This document shows positions 13,122 through 13,663 of a DNA stretch of 13,663 nt, in pieces; within the stretch, counting starts at the first letter, position 1, and the number at the start of each line of letters is the position of its first letter. Source of the DNA: Clostridiales bacterium (lineage in GTDB: Bacteria; Bacillota; Clostridia; Oscillospirales; Acutalibacteraceae); the NCBI GenBank assembly GCA_022791355.1, contig JAAVYX010000003.1, forward strand, positions 1 to 13,663, given 5' to 3'. Made by a program: the position numbers and the translations under genes. Under the pieces are notes generated by a model, which saw only the letters and a list, made by a program, of their open reading frames with translations, did not search any database and was not told the origin of the DNA.

Positions 13122-13663
13122 ATGGAAAAGGTAAGGATTGGTATCATCGGCTGCGGCGGCATCGCCAACGGCAAGCACATGCCCTCTTTAAGCAAGATCG
13201 AAAACGTGGAAATGGTCGCCTTCTGCGACATCATCGAGGAGCGGGCCGAAAAGGCCGCCAAGCAGTACGGCACGCCCGACGCCAAGGTTTACACCGATTA
13301 CAAGGAGCTGCTGGCCGACAAGTCCATCCGCATCGTCCACGTGCTGACCCCTAACCGGGAGCACGCCGGCATCTCTATCGACGCCATGAAGGCCGGTAAG
13401 GACGTTATGTGCGAGAAGCCCATGGCCAAGACGGCGGCCGACGCCCGGGCCATGGTGGCCGCGGCCAAGGAGACCGGCCGCAAGCTGACCATCGGCTACC
13501 AGAACCGGTTCCGCAAGGACAGTATGTACTTAAAGTCGGCCTGCGAGCGGGGCGACTTGGGCGAAATCTACTTTGCCAAGGGCCACGCCCTGCGCCGCCG
13601 GGGCGTTCCCACCTGGGGCGTTTTCCTGGATGAGGAGAAGCAGGGCGGCGGTCCCCTTATCGA
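13122..13663 (+). CDS. Gfo/Idh/MocA-family oxidoreductase (partial, 3' end outside window)
   Basis: The first 180 residues of an NAD(P)-dependent dehydrogenase, cut off by the window edge; family members are usually about 330-390 residues. The Rossmann motif GIIGCGGIA is at residues 7-15. The family motif EKP is at 98-100 with Lys99 as the usual catalytic lysine, and GYQNRF is at 125-130. Enzymes of this family oxidise or reduce sugars, inositols and related polyols; the substrate cannot be told from this part. The ATG at 13122 has GGAG nine bases before it and a strong promoter upstream. It could serve sugar catabolism alongside the uronate genes, but distance and its own promoter make that only a guess. 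Confidence 0.92.
   Translation, partial: MEKVRIGIIGCGGIANGKHMPSLSKIENVEMVAFCDIIEERAEKAAKQYGTPDAKVYTDYKELLADKSIRIVHVLTPNREHAGISIDAMKAGKDVMCEKPMAKTAADARAMVAAAKETGRKLTIGYQNRFRKDSMYLKSACERGDLGEIYFAKGHALRRRGVPTWGVFLDEEKQGGGPLI

Overview
The window looks like a piece of chromosome from a moderately high-GC Gram-positive anaerobe of the class Clostridia, most likely the Oscillospiraceae or a relative. Evidence: AGGAGG-type ribosome binding sites, the protein styles (two cyclophilins, a YkgJ-like Cys-rich protein, a lipoprotein, a KDPG aldolase with a C-terminal VOC domain) and AT-rich patches inside GC-rich backbone. This assignment is inferred from recall of protein families; no search was run.

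Layout. (1) 1-1205 is a gene graveyard: the AT-rich 3' end of an unrecognised gene, a decayed C-terminal fragment of a Ser/Thr-kinase-like protein ended by an apparent Trp-to-stop change, a GC-rich hairpin-dense stretch, and the shattered 3' end of an IS30-family transposase. (2) 1212-3832, minus strand: an operon-like run of KDPG aldolase-VOC fusion, 2-keto-3-deoxygluconate kinase and a small lipoprotein. (3) 4118-5194, minus: an ankyrin-repeat protein with its own promoter. (4) 5868-7286, plus: uronate isomerase (uxaC) with a strong terminator-like hairpin. (5) 7412-7799, minus: a freshly broken VOC/glyoxalase gene. (6) 8302-10795, plus: cytoplasmic cyclophilin, a Cys-rich YkgJ-like protein overlapping it by ATGA, then a cyclophilin lipoprotein ending in a textbook terminator. 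(7) 11000-12745, plus: a lone 581-residue protein resembling a phage tail spike or fibre, with its own promoter, SOS-box-like operator and terminator. (8) 13122-end, plus: the start of a Gfo/Idh/MocA oxidoreductase with a strong promoter.

How the genes fit together. UxaC, KDG kinase and KDPG aldolase are the first, penultimate and last steps of hexuronate breakdown (uronate to ketouronate, then through KDG and KDPG to pyruvate and glyceraldehyde 3-phosphate). The intermediate reductases and dehydratases are not in the window. The partial Gfo/Idh/MocA gene could be sugar-related but is separated from the pathway genes by about 6 kb.

The best candidate for something undescribed is the isolated tail-spike-like gene. 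Its promoter is overlapped by a perfect GAAC-N4-GTTC core, the Gram-positive LexA box. It has no phage, lysis or secretion genes beside it and no signal peptide. Secondary points are GC-rich hairpins at the predicted 5' ends of three metabolic transcripts, an 18-bp perfect palindrome upstream of the cyclophilin lipoprotein, and a 16-bp dispersed repeat.
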